This document shows, in pieces, positions 30,132 to 40,945 of a stretch of 64,000 nt of DNA (its first letter is position 1; every line of letters starts with the position of its first letter). Made by a program: the position numbers and the translations under genes. The stretch comes from Tritrichomonas foetus (Eukaryota; Parabasalia; Tritrichomonadida; Tritrichomonadidae): NCBI GenBank assembly GCA_001839685.1, contig MLAK01000660.1:87305-151304 (forward strand). Reading direction: 5' to 3'. The notes under the pieces are model-generated. The model was not told where the DNA came from. It saw only the letters and a program-made list of their open reading frames with translations, and did not search any database.

Positions 30132-32394
30132 GAAGCAGCATCAATTTAGGAAAATTTAAATATTTCGAAAAAATCATTCAATTATTGATTTCATGTTTTG
30201 AAAATATATAAAAATTAAGGCATATAAAGGGATACTTTTGAAAAATTGTTAAAATAAATATGCACAATTCTTTCACAAATAAAGATTTCATTACTCAAAT
30301 GTATTCAATAATTTTTTCGAGACATACAAATGTTAATTTCAGTCAGCGAACAGCCTTTTCTCATTCGAATTTGGACATACTCGTATCCTTAGAGTTTCAG
30401 AGCTGTGAGTCAAAAATACTGAAGGAAGAAATCACGCTGTGATTCAAAAGTAGAATGGAAAACTTCAGAAGAAAAAAACATATTTGTTTTGTTATTTGAT
30501 TTAAAATCCATTCATTTATTTTGATAGCACAACAGAGATTTTTGAATAAATGAGTTAAATGAAATCAACTTAAAAAGTTTGCCTAGTCATTTAAACTTTG
30601 TGATAATTTTTTGATTAATAAACGTTCGTATTTCAATAAATCTGATAAAGTGAACTTTCAATAAAAATGTTTTGAATAAGAATTGAATTATATTTGAAAA
30701 TATTTTCAAAATAAATAAAGAAAATTTGAATATCAAAAGAATCAACACGAATAAAAATATCTTGCGAAATAAATTAAAATAAGGTATTGTTAGTAATAAA
30801 AATAGATATGCATGATTATCTGAAAAGAAAAGTCAAAGAATTTTGAGATTAAACGCGAAAAAATAAATAAGAATTTCAATTCTATATAGAAAAAAAAGGG
30901 ATTCATTGCCTGAAAAATAAATATTTTCATCATTGTTAATTATAAAAACCTACACCTCGTTCGAGTTACCATATTTTGAGAAGTCACACATAATATAAAA
31001 AATCTACAAATTTTTCATTGATCCACCTTAAGAATAATGTAGCAAATAAATATATAGGAAATTTTTCGATAAATTTCACCAAAAGAATTTTTATATAAAT
31101 ATTTTGGAAAAAAACTTTGTTTTTCGAGAAAGTGATAAGTTTTTTAAATTTTAAGAATTCTATTGAAGAATATTTGGCGAAATTGCGTTTTGAAAATTAA
31201 ATTAGAAATTTCTACCGTTTTGAATTAGGCTAGAAAAAAAAGAATTTGTTGATTATTTTGTTTGTTGTTTTGTTATTTTTGACAAGATATTGGGGATAAA
31301 ATAAGATGATCACGAAAATAAATGAATTCAAGCAGAGCATGTCAATTCTATTATTGTTTATCACCGAGATTATATTGAATATCATCAGATTAATTTCAGA
31401 AATTTGTGTTGCGTAGATTGAAAAGAAATTAGGTAAATTTTTTGGCCTATCTACAATTCCAAAGTAAATTCGTCCTCGTTAACCGGTATTTTCATAGGCA
31501 AATAATTCACCTTCGATAAATCATTTCAGTTTTTTTTGGAACATTATTGTGGTCCGTATTTGGACAAAATAACGATCGATAATTACTTTAAACTTATGCT
31601 TCATGTTAGAAATACATTTTGGAAATATATTATTAATCTTAATATTCAATATAAGAAATAACATTGTGAAAACGTAATTTTAATCGAATCTCGTTTCCTC
31701 GAGTTTTTCTTAGTAAATCTGAAAACACATTTTCGATTTGATTGACATCGAGTTCCATGAATGAAAATCATCAATAACTGGCAGAGTATGAGATATGAGT
31801 AAATTGAATTGGAAGCGAATAGGAAGATGGTGTCATCAGAAAAAAAACGTTACATCACATCTCTTGCAATTTTTGAGAGTAAAATTTATATAAATGATGT
31901 GGTTATCAAAATCTGTTTTAAAAAGTTTACAAAATAACAAACTCCATTCAATATTCACATTTTTCAAAATATTCTTAAATCAAGAAGAGAGATTTGTGAA
32001 TCTTTTTGATAAGTTTACAAAAAATCTAAAAAAATTGACCATTCAATATCATCAAAATGTTTTCAGAATAAATACATGAAGAATAATTATTTGAATAAGT
32101 TATAATATATAAATTTAAATGAAAAACATATTATGTCCAATGAATATCCTCTCGAATCTCAATGAAATAATCCTTTCTGGATATATATTCATATTAGTCA
32201 AAAAGGTCAAAAAATTACAAATCGAAGTGAACCAATTCAAGTCAAAAAGGTCAAAAAATTTGAAAACCGATATTCGAGGAGGTGAATTAAGTGAATTCTT
32301 AGGCGAATTATTTACAATTTTTCCAAAATTGAATGATCTTTCAAAAAATGAGAGGAAATCGATTTGAATTGAAAAGGATAAAAACGTTTTCCCA
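30132..32394. other. 2.3-kb gene desert, extremely AT-rich
   Basis: No frame here has coding character, and no RNA gene or transposon end is visible. A 60-codon frame near 30260 and a 61-codon frame near 31894 are low-complexity. The only structure I see is the exact direct repeat near 32196-32260, shortly before the kinase gene. Confidence 0.5.
32196..32260. repeat. Exact 21-bp direct repeat pair
   Basis: The same 21 bases (AGTCAAAAAGGTCAAAAAAT plus T) occur at 32196-32216 and 32240-32260, 44 bp apart, about 135 bp before the kinase ATG. Each copy itself contains GTCAAAAA twice. Possible upstream regulatory repeat. Confidence 0.8.
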
Positions 32395-33549
32395 ATGGGC
32401 TGCTTATTCACAGGCCCACTGCAGAAGACCTCTGGTCCACACCGAGCTCCGGCGTCTTCCACATATTCTACGACAGGTGGATCTCAAAACCCATTCGGTC
32501 TCTACAATTCGATGGATCAATCAAATGACTCAAATAACCAATCCGCCCAACTTAAGTTCTTTTCTTTCTCAGAATTCATACAGCAGAGTGAGAATCCCAC
32601 CATATTTGAGTGGAGTTTTCAAAAAGAGATCGGAAAAGGCGCCATGAGTAGAGTTTTCATGTCGACCCACACAGAGACAGGCATCAAGTGTGCCGCCAAG
32701 GTCTACAATAAAACACTTCTCATGCGGCAAACTTTAGGCAATGAAGAACAACCAATCGTCGCTGTAAATCGAGAAATCGAAATTATGGTTTCCCTCGCAC
32801 ATCGCTATATTCTTCCCATCGTTGAAGTCATTGAAGATGAATGCACGAACTCTTTAATTATGCTCCTTCCGTTCGCTCCAGAAGGAACATTACAATCATT
32901 TATCGATAAATCATTTCCGTCCGAACAAACATTCAAAATTTGCTTTTTCCAACTCGCCGAGGCATTTCGATATACGCATTCGATGAATATCGTTCACCGC
33001 GATTTAAAGCCCGATAATATTCTCGTTTTTAGTGATACTCTGTTTAAGCTAAGCGATTTCTCAGTTTCCACAAAAGTTGAAAGCGACGACGAAAAACTTG
33101 CAGATACGCGAGGTTCCCCGGCTTTTCTGTCGCCCGAAGAATGCGCGGGAAATCCATTCTATCCAAAACCCGCGGACGTTTGGGCCTATGGCGTTACAAT
33201 GTTTGGATGTGTCTACGGATTCCTCCCGTTCAGCCTCGACAAGGGGCAAGGAAAGTCTGTTGCCAACACAGTTTTTGCAGTCACGCAGCTCCTAAACAGC
33301 GAGGAACTCTTCGTGCCCGAGGACAGAGGCTACTCGCCTCATTTGGCGGAATTACTGAAGCAGATTCTACAGAAGGATCCTGAAAAGAGGCCGACGTTTG
33401 AGGAAATTGTTAAGTCGCCTTGGTTTGAAGGAACTGAGGAAATCGATCGGCAATATATTGAGGAATTCGAACAAAATTATGCAAATTTCGAAGAGGAGGA
33501 AGAAGAAGGAGAAGAACTACAAGATGGAGCTGCTGCTCAAGCAACTTAA
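32395..33549 (+). CDS. CaMKK/LKB1-like Ser/Thr kinase with N-terminal lipidation signal
   Basis: A 384-residue kinase. The N-terminus MGCLFT fits N-myristoylation (Gly2, Thr6) with Cys3 next to it for palmitoylation, so the protein is probably membrane-bound. Kinase domain about residues 73-345: glycine loop GKGAMSRV, beta-3 Lys in 'CAAKVYNK', an intact catalytic loop 'IVHRDLKPDN' with Asp203, and 'KLSDFSVS', where DFG is DFS (Asp221, Ser223). The 'SDFSVST' stretch followed by 'DTRGSPAFLSPEECAG' has the spacing of the CaMKK/Elm1 group (SDFGVS...GTPAFxAPE). These kinases activate AMPK-type kinases, so a role upstream of energy signalling is plausible. The C-terminus is very acidic. The gene is visibly GC-richer than its surroundings. 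AAAACGTTTT lies directly upstream of the ATG. Confidence 0.85.
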   Translation: MGCLFTGPLQKTSGPHRAPASSTYSTTGGSQNPFGLYNSMDQSNDSNNQSAQLKFFSFSEFIQQSENPTIFEWSFQKEIGKGAMSRVFMSTHTETGIKCAAKVYNKTLLMRQTLGNEEQPIVAVNREIEIMVSLAHRYILPIVEVIEDECTNSLIMLLPFAPEGTLQSFIDKSFPSEQTFKICFFQLAEAFRYTHSMNIVHRDLKPDNILVFSDTLFKLSDFSVSTKVESDDEKLADTRGSPAFLSPEECAGNPFYPKPADVWAYGVTMFGCVYGFLPFSLDKGQGKSVANTVFAVTQLLNSEELFVPEDRGYSPHLAELLKQILQKDPEKRPTFEEIVKSPWFEGTEEIDRQYIEEFEQNYANFEEEEEEGEELQDGAAAQAT

Positions 33550-34373
33550 TCTTTATTTTTTATTTTTATTTTTATTAGTGATGAAGCGATAAATTATAAT
33601 TAAAGAGTAAGATACATGAAAAGCGTGTGACTGGAATACATTCCATATCTCTGGTATGGAATCAGAAAATGAAGTAGATGATTATCTAATTTTAACCAAG
33701 TTGCCAAAATTTATTCTTCCTACTAATGATTTGATAATTATGGCTGATTACAACTGATGAAAGTTTTAAATTGATCCTTGTTTTATAGTAATTTTTGAAA
33801 TGAAAAATAGGTTTTCAAGAAAAGTTAGTTTTTCATATGATTTGTTATTAAATGTGTTTGTTTTTTAATCTTTCTATTCATTATCATTTTTTTATTAAGA
33901 AATAAAAAAGGTATTATTTATTTCCAACTTCTTACTCACGAATAGGATGATTCATATTTCTTGTCCAAAGTACAATAAAGACAGAATATATTTTACAATA
34001 TCTATATTATATCAATTATCAACAGAAAGTCGAAATGTAATTTTGATGATTCTCTTCGATTTTCGTGAGCCAAAATGTAATATGTTCATACAATTAATAA
34101 CATATACTTTTTACCTTCTGATAGATAAGGAAATCATTATTTATTAAAAGAAATGTGACTTATTTCGATTTCCATTTTTATGAATTCATTAACTTGTGAA
34201 AGATTCTTTATTATTAGATTTTCACAGGAAAAAACACGAAAGATAAAAAATAAACCAGGTATACAAATTTTCCGCATAAGATGCCGAAAAACATATTTAT
34301 TTAAAATATATCAAATCATATTGGAAAGTTCTTTTTTGTTAAAAAAAAACAATACTATTGAATCAACTTTCAT
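33550..34373. other. AT-rich convergent spacer
   Basis: 824 bp between two converging genes. A 66-codon frame at about 33947-34147 is Ile/Tyr/Phe-rich and not convincing. Nothing else seen. Confidence 0.5.
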
Positions 34374-37300
34374 TCAGGATGTTGATGATCCATTGGTTGA
34401 TGATTCTGTACTAGTTTGCGAAGTTGACTGTGATGTTGATTCAGAATTTTTGGTTGAGGATGATGATGAGGAAGAAGAAGAAGATTCATCATTCAGAATT
34501 GATCTTCCTATTTTTATTTTTTGTGTAACACCAGACGATCCATCATCAGTAGATGATTTGTTATCTGATGATTGGTCTTCTGTTGTTGATTGCTCATCTG
34601 CTGTTGAATCAGCTGTTGAAAAATTATCTGCAGTATTTGTATTTATTGATGATGTTGCAGTTGATGTTGCAGTAGAAGTTGCAGTCGACGTGGCTGTTGA
34701 TGTTGCTGTTGATGATGCAGTCGATGTTGCAGTTGATGTTGCAGTCGATGTGGTTGTTGAAGTAGATGTTTCATCAGTTGATCCACCTTGAACGAATTCA
34801 ATCTTAACAGCTTCAGTTTTAGTTTCTTTTTTCGGTTGTTCAGACTTTGTTGATTCTGATTGTGATTCTGATTTGTCAGAACTAGATTTAGGTTCTTCTA
34901 ATTTTGGTTCAAGTTTGGATTTTGGCGGTTCGAGTTGAGAATCGATTTTTTGTTCAACTGGTTTGGGTGGCTTCAGTTCAAATGGACTTTCTTGACTTTG
35001 GTCATGTATAAGAGGTGTATCAGTCAGTATTTGTTTAGATGAACCACTAAAATGTGAGTTAGAAGTAATTGTGTTGATGTTCGTTGAAGGAGTGCTTTCA
35101 TCGACATAATTATCGTTTTCACATTGAGAGAGTGTCAAAATTGAAGCCTTTTCACCACTAGCAATATCATCATCATTGAAGAATGAATTTGGTTTCTCTT
35201 GAATAAGACGATTAAGTGAACTTTCATTTGTTCCAGTTGAGTTTGAAGATGACGAAGAAGAAGAAGATGATGATGATGATTCATCATCACCAGAAATAGA
35301 AGAATCATCATCTTGATATGCCAGAATTCTTGGTGAAACAACTCTTTCTCTTCCTGGAATGAAAATTGGTTTAAATGAAAGAAATTCTTTGGAACTTCCC
35401 CATTTTTCTTTCAAGGTTGTAAATTTAAGTGGTTCACTATTCTTTCTCGCTTCTTTCATCAAAAGTTTAGAAATTTTTATATTTTCGTTTAGGCGTGGAT
35501 CAAATGTTGCATAATTATTTTCATTCTCTAATTCATTCCTTGTTGTCATAGTTGAAAAAATAGCAGGAATGAGGAACTCTGATGTAGGTGGTTCAGGTGG
35601 TGGAGCTGTTGGTGGTACAATTCCATATTTACCACTTGTTGCAACATATTCTGTAACCATTGAAGCAACTGGATCAACACTTACATCAACCATATTTAAA
35701 GTTGCAAGTGTGAATAATGAGGGAACTGGATCATTAAAGTTAGTTTCACATAAAATGGTTGATTGGAGGCATCCATCTTGAACACTTTCATCTTCTTCAG
35801 TGAATTTTATGCAATTTGCAACATGTGTTGAAAAGTCTTCAGCTAGAGCAAGATAAAGAGACATTCTATGTCTTGGTGTACTCATTTGTCTCTTTTTAGT
35901 TAGAAATTCTTTAAATTTCTTGGTTTCATTATATTCTGGATATTGAATAAAAAGTGAGGTTAAACGCTCAAATGCAAGAATTTTAGAATGTGTAAGCATT
36001 TGACCATAAAATTGCATCATTGTTTTAACATCAGGGAAGTTTATATTATTGATTCCAAGCTCAGTTAATGTTGGTGAATCATTAACAAACTTTTCGAGAA
36101 CTTCAATTGATGCTCGATCAAATTCATTATCGCCGATATTCAAAGCATGAAGCCCTGGAATGTCAATTAGCTCTTGTAAAGGTTTGGCTCCACAGATTTC
36201 GAGACCCCAAAGCTCCCTACTTGAAAAGAATTTGAGGAGCTTGAGAACACAATCATTGGAGCTGTCTTTAAAACAATGTGATATGTTCAAATGTGTCAAT
36301 TTGGATTTATTTTGAGACATGTAAGGTGATTGTGTCTCCAAAAACTTCAAAAGGAAGTCAAACGCACGATCGTCGAAAAGATTATAAGAAATATTCAATT
36401 CTGTGACAACAGGCATTAATGATTCTATTGGAAAACGTTCGAAAACTTCACTCCAGGTTGAGTCAATTCTACAATGATCAATGATTAATGTCAATGGTAA
36501 TCGTCGTAATCTTCGACAGATTGCTGCAATAAATGAGGTGAATGCTTCTTCAGTCCATTCACTATCGCCGACATTTACAGACAAAACAGTACTTGGCAAA
36601 AGTGTATCTTCTCGACCAATAATTGATGAAGCTGTGTTTCGTCGAAGGGAGATATGTTGAACTGGTGTATCACTTTTTTCGATTTCCATTAAAACATCAC
36701 AAATATCAATAAAGCAATTATCCAAAGTGAAATTATCAAGCCTTTCAAGAGCTTTGACTGATTGTACAGCAAGATCAAAAAATGAAGAACCTGCGCATTG
36801 GCATCCAACAAAAGCAAGCGAAGTTAAACCAGAAAAGAATGTATATGTTTGTAAACATTGGACTAATAAATCCGCTGTTTTACTATCAAATCGAATATCA
36901 TTAAAAATTAATGTGTCAATTTGATAGTTCAAGCTTTTAACATCATTTAGAAATGTATTAACGAAGTTTGAAGTACATGAACTAATTCTAATAATTCCCA
37001 CTCGATTAAATGGAGATCTTTTCATATTCAATCCTTTAAAGTTGGCAGTATCATAACGATAGAAGTCCAAAGAGCTGAACTTATTTTGGTATGATAAAAT
37101 CCAATTAACTGCAGATCCTATTGTGTTAGGTGAGAACTTTTCAAAAGTGACATTTTGTATATACGGTTCCAATGAAAGTGAAAACATTGGTGGAAGAATA
37201 TTAGTGATATCACAATCAACTAATTTGATTACACTTCTTGGATCTTCATCATACTGGCTAAACACGTCTATCAAATATTTGTCAGGTGATGAATCTTTGG

Positions 37301-37796
37301 CAATGCATGCTGCCAAATAACGCATTAGTAAAAGGTTAGGTGGACGTTTAGCAACAGCAGGAGCTTTTTGATAATATTTGTTATTTGAAAGAGAGTTAAG
37401 AGAAACGATTTGGCCAGGTGTGACATTCCATGCAATTTTTTTCACTTGATTGAAAATGTTTGTCATTAAAGCCGGCGCGTTTGGAAGCAGGAAATATAAA
37501 GTTTTTGGCTTGAATTTTAAGGTAATGACGGTATCGTTCTGACTAAGATTGACGTCTGTTAAGTCGAGATAAGAATAAACATCTTTGTGTTTCGTATTTC
37601 TTAATCCTTCCTTACTCACGACATACAGGCAGACCTCTGTGACTAGGATATAGCATTTCCGATTTTTTTTTGAGCTATCCACACTATCATCTTCCAATTC
37701 ATGGGCTTCGCCTGCCCACTGATTTGTTTCTTTTGTGTTGATTCGAAGATCTAAAAGCTTTTGAATAATTTCGGGCTTGAGTAGCTGATATTCCAT
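34374..37796 (-). CDS. CARMIL-like PH and leucine-rich-repeat protein with Ser/Thr-rich tail
   Basis: A 1,140-residue protein. Residues 1 to about 130 have the pattern of the CARMIL-type PH-like domain ('KCYILVTEVCLYVVSKEGLR' to 'VITLKFKPKTLYFLLP'). Residues about 190-640 hold irregular leucine-rich repeats of about 28-30 residues ('VVTELNISYNLFDDRAFDFL', 'LTHLNISHC', 'LHALNIGDNEFDRASIEVLE'). The rest is disordered: Ser runs, Lys/Glu/Pro blocks and a TATS-repeat coded by a 12-bp minisatellite. CARMIL proteins bind and regulate actin capping protein at the cell cortex. I see no clear capping-protein-interaction motif, so the assignment rests on PH-LRR order. Trichomonads have several such proteins. 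Start is a clear ATG. Confidence 0.75.
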   Translation of the reverse strand: MEYQLLKPEIIQKLLDLRINTKETNQWAGEAHELEDDSVDSSKKNRKCYILVTEVCLYVVSKEGLRNTKHKDVYSYLDLTDVNLSQNDTVITLKFKPKTLYFLLPNAPALMTNIFNQVKKIAWNVTPGQIVSLNSLSNNKYYQKAPAVAKRPPNLLLMRYLAACIAKDSSPDKYLIDVFSQYDEDPRSVIKLVDCDITNILPPMFSLSLEPYIQNVTFEKFSPNTIGSAVNWILSYQNKFSSLDFYRYDTANFKGLNMKRSPFNRVGIIRISSCTSNFVNTFLNDVKSLNYQIDTLIFNDIRFDSKTADLLVQCLQTYTFFSGLTSLAFVGCQCAGSSFFDLAVQSVKALERLDNFTLDNCFIDICDVLMEIEKSDTPVQHISLRRNTASSIIGREDTLLPSTVLSVNVGDSEWTEEAFTSFIAAICRRLRRLPLTLIIDHCRIDSTWSEVFERFPIESLMPVVTELNISYNLFDDRAFDFLLKFLETQSPYMSQNKSKLTHLNISHCFKDSSNDCVLKLLKFFSSRELWGLEICGAKPLQELIDIPGLHALNIGDNEFDRASIEVLEKFVNDSPTLTELGINNINFPDVKTMMQFYGQMLTHSKILAFERLTSLFIQYPEYNETKKFKEFLTKKRQMSTPRHRMSLYLALAEDFSTHVANCIKFTEEDESVQDGCLQSTILCETNFNDPVPSLFTLATLNMVDVSVDPVASMVTEYVATSGKYGIVPPTAPPPEPPTSEFLIPAIFSTMTTRNELENENNYATFDPRLNENIKISKLLMKEARKNSEPLKFTTLKEKWGSSKEFLSFKPIFIPGRERVVSPRILAYQDDDSSISGDDESSSSSSSSSSSSNSTGTNESSLNRLIQEKPNSFFNDDDIASGEKASILTLSQCENDNYVDESTPSTNINTITSNSHFSGSSKQILTDTPLIHDQSQESPFELKPPKPVEQKIDSQLEPPKSKLEPKLEEPKSSSDKSESQSESTKSEQPKKETKTEAVKIEFVQGGSTDETSTSTTTSTATSTATSTASSTATSTATSTATSTATSTATSSINTNTADNFSTADSTADEQSTTEDQSSDNKSSTDDGSSGVTQKIKIGRSILNDESSSSSSSSSSTKNSESTSQSTSQTSTESSTNGSSTS
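34649..34762 (-). repeat. In-frame 12-bp coding minisatellite (TATS repeats)
   Basis: Coding-strand units of the form ACWGCAACATCA repeat about nine times with point changes and one shorter variant, encoding TATSTATS-type low complexity. Units keep the frame, so length changes would be tolerated. Confidence 0.85.
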
Positions 37797-38375
37797 CTTC
37801 TAACTTTTTATCGAAAAATTCTGAAATTTTGTGATGGCTGATTGATCAATTCTCTGAATTATTTTGAGTTTTTCAATATTCATTCATTTATTGTAAGATT
37901 TATAATTTTTTGAATGATGTTTGCTAATCTTCAATAGATGGCGACCGTTTTATCAATCATGATCTAATAAAAAACCTGTCATCACTAACTATAACACTAA
38001 ACGCGATTATGGCGTGCTTGATTATTCACAATGGTTCAAAAGAACATCATCAAGATTTATAAAAAAAATCTATATACGAAATATCATGAACTAATCATAT
38101 GTATAGAATCAATTAAATGATGTTTTATTCAATAATTCTTGAGTGTTAGTTCAATTCATTCAAAGATTTTTATTTTTTTCTACATTTTATGATCAAAATT
38201 TTGAAATAATAATTATTAGATTCCTAAACTTAATCAGATACTAATTTTATTGCATAATGTATCATTACTAAAATGTTAATTTAACATTGGTAAAATCAAG
38301 GCAAATTCGCAAAGCTTATCAAATGAATTAAACTTATCAGAATAAATATTCAATATTTTACTATTTGTTTTTTTA
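37797..38375. other. Intergenic spacer
   Basis: 579 bp of AT-rich sequence. It contains the 5' region of the CARMIL-like gene and the 3' end of the downstream kinase fusion. No other feature. Confidence 0.5.
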
Positions 38376-40635
38376 TTAAATAATTAATTTAACTAAAAGT
38401 TCATCAAAAGTTGGGCGATTATTTGGATCAAAAGATATGCAAGAGCGAATAATCGATTCATAAAATTCATTGATTTCTGATGGTATGTGTATTTTTTTTT
38501 CCTTGAATAATATCGATAATTGGAATATGAGGCATTTGTCCATTTGTGAGCATAAATAACAACAAAATTCCAAAAGAATAAACGTCAACCTTGTTGGTAT
38601 AATGAGTATCATTATTATGTTGTTCAGGTGACATATATACAGGTGTTCCTATAAAACTTGTGTGTGTGTTTTCACTAGATAAAGTAGATATTCCAAAATC
38701 ACAAATTTTAACATGTTTTTCATGATCAAGTAAAATATTTTCTGGTTTCAAATCTCGATGGATCAGGCCGCATTGATGAATATATTTCATTCCTGAACAA
38801 ATTTCATATATTATCCTTGTTTTTTCTTCATTGTTCAATTTTTTGTTCATTTTCTTTAAGTTTGATGGGCAATATTCAAGGAGAATTGAAGGCTGGTGAT
38901 TTTCATCACCATAACAAATGCCATACGTTTTCACTATGTTTGGATGTGATATTTTACTCATAATTTCAAATTCATTCATAAATCGTCGAACTTTATCATA
39001 ATCATATTTTCTAAAATTACCATGATCATTGTCATCGTCATCATCATCATATTCTTCATCATTATAACCAATATAAAGAATTTTCAACGCATAAAATTTT
39101 TGGCATGAGACTTTCATTACTTTTGATGACCCTCCCCTTCCAATGAATTTGGAAATTGGGAAATTATCAATGTCTTCTTGTGACATAATATCAAATTTGG
39201 TTAATTTAGATTTTTCTTTTCGCAGATTATTTATTTCATTTACTTTTTGGAGATTCTCCATTTTTTGATTTTGTTTCTCTAATTGGTTATTTAAAACTTC
39301 AATCTTGTTGTTGATATTTACAATTTCAATATCTTTTGCTTTAACAATTTCCTCCATTTCCGAAAATTTCCCAAGTTTTTCTCGAAGAGAATGATTATCT
39401 TGGTCAAGTATACTGATTTGTTGTAATGAGGATGAAAGCTTTTCTTTGAGCATTTCTATTTCTTTTTCATGTAAAATTGATTCAGAATGTGATCGATTAT
39501 TTTGATTGTCTGGTATTTCAGACATTTTTTCTACTTCTATCACTGAATCTACAATTTTTTTGTTATCATTTGAAGCATCTTTATTCTCTATTGGATTTTG
39601 AATTGCCTTTTCAATAAAAACTTTTTCCTGTAGTATGGAAGGTAAATTCCTCGTTAGGACAAAAGAAAAACGGTCACTACTATGAACTTCAAAAGCTCCT
39701 TTGATTAGTTTTGACATAGGACCCTCTCCATCACCAAGCATGGTTTGTCCATATTTCCTTTTCCCAAACCCCCAAACATGACCTTCTGAATCAACAAGGA
39801 TAGAATAACCTACTCCAACAGCAATATCTACAATTTTTACATCTCCAGGTATCGTTAAAGGGACAAAACTTTCATACCTGATAGTTTTATCAGCCATTCC
39901 AAGTTCACCATGATCATTTAATCCCCACCCATATAATTTATTATCAGTGGAAAGAGCTAGGACATGATGGAGGATTCCGGCAACTTTTTTAATATTCACA
40001 CCTTGAAGTATTTTAATAGGTTGAAAAGTTTCACTTTCCTTGCCTTTTTGACGATTTCTAATACTGTCCATTGATAATGTCAAAGTTTCACCTCTAGAAG
40101 TAATCAATATTACAAAATTATGAAGTGATAAAATCTGTTTTGGAGGGCCATATAAAAAAGTTTCATATTTCTGAACATGTGTACCACCTCTCAAATCAAC
40201 CCAGTAAACTGCTCCGCTTTCACCAACAACCCATGGATCGTAAAATCCATATAGTCCTATCGCTGGCTCATCTATATTTAACTCTATAAACGCTTTTCGG
40301 TGCACAATATTTGGTGCAATGATTACTTTTTTTTGTGCCGTGAGAAAAAGTGTGAATTTATAACCACATTTCACATTAATAATTTTTGGTAATATGCTAA
40401 TTTTTGTTGGCACTTTTTCCTGTTTAAATGTTTCACCCATCCCAAAGTACCCTGTTCCCCATTGGAAAACTGATCCATCTTGATAGAGAACAACACAACA
40501 TGAGGATCCTAAAGAAACACGCACAATATTTTCTGTTTTAAGATTCTCGACAGGGGCTGGTGTTTTATTATCTCCATTACGACCGAGTTGATTGAAATTG
40601 TTTATTCCTGCTGATAGAATTACAATGTTTGCCAT
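38376..40635 (-). CDS. RCC1-repeat, coiled-coil, protein kinase fusion (one-base frameshift near the 3' end)
   Basis: From ATG 40635. Residues 1 to about 345 hold RCC1/BLIP-II-type repeats ('GINNFNQLGRNGDNKTPAPV', 'DGSVFQWGTGYFGMGETFKQ', 'DNKLYGWGLNDHGELGMADK', 'EGHVWGFGKRKYGQTMLGDG'). About 385-475 is coiled coil. The kinase starts near 490 with 'KFIGRGGSSKVMKV', has 'LIHRDLKPENILL', 'KICDFGISTL', 'GTPVYMSPE' and 'DVYSFGILLLFML'; an Asp run (DDDDDD) sits in the N-lobe loop. All catalytic residues are present. The open frame ends at 38467 directly after a run of nine A (coding strand, 38492-38500). In the next frame the kinase C-lobe continues perfectly ('IHIPSEINEFYESIIRSCIS', 'FDPNNRPTFDELL') to 38376. 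Removing one A joins them, so a homopolymer sequencing error is most likely. Such fusions suggest propeller-controlled kinase localisation. Confidence 0.82.
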
Positions 40636-40945
40636 TTTCGAAATTGATGTCCAAAATCAAGGAATTCAATTTTTGAAAGCAAATTGAAATGACGTATTCA
40701 ATTTGATCAAAACATATTTTAATTGAATATGATTTTTTTTTGGCTGTGATTTCATCGTTCATTTGATAACTATCACAATGTTTCCTGGGTAACTTGATGT
40801 TACTAACTTCAATCGAAAATGATAGACAGAGTGAACTTCTCTTTGCACCATTGAGATAAAATGATTATGTATACCAGACCATTTATAGTGTCACTTTTCG
40901 AGATTGTAAAAAGTGAGGGCAATTTTTTTAACCGTTCCGAAAGAA
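40636..40945. other. Divergent promoter region
   Basis: 310 bp between two head-to-head genes. An initiator-like TCAATTT lies just before the RCC1-kinase ATG (minus strand). TCACTTTT at 40891 and TAACCGTT at 40929-40936 (seven of eight M3 positions) precede the ankyrin gene. Confidence 0.45.

Noticed and set aside
34374..34791. Plus-strand open frame of about 200 codons, Asp/Val-rich
   Set aside because: Mirror image of the Ser/Thr-rich repeats of the minus-strand CARMIL-like gene.
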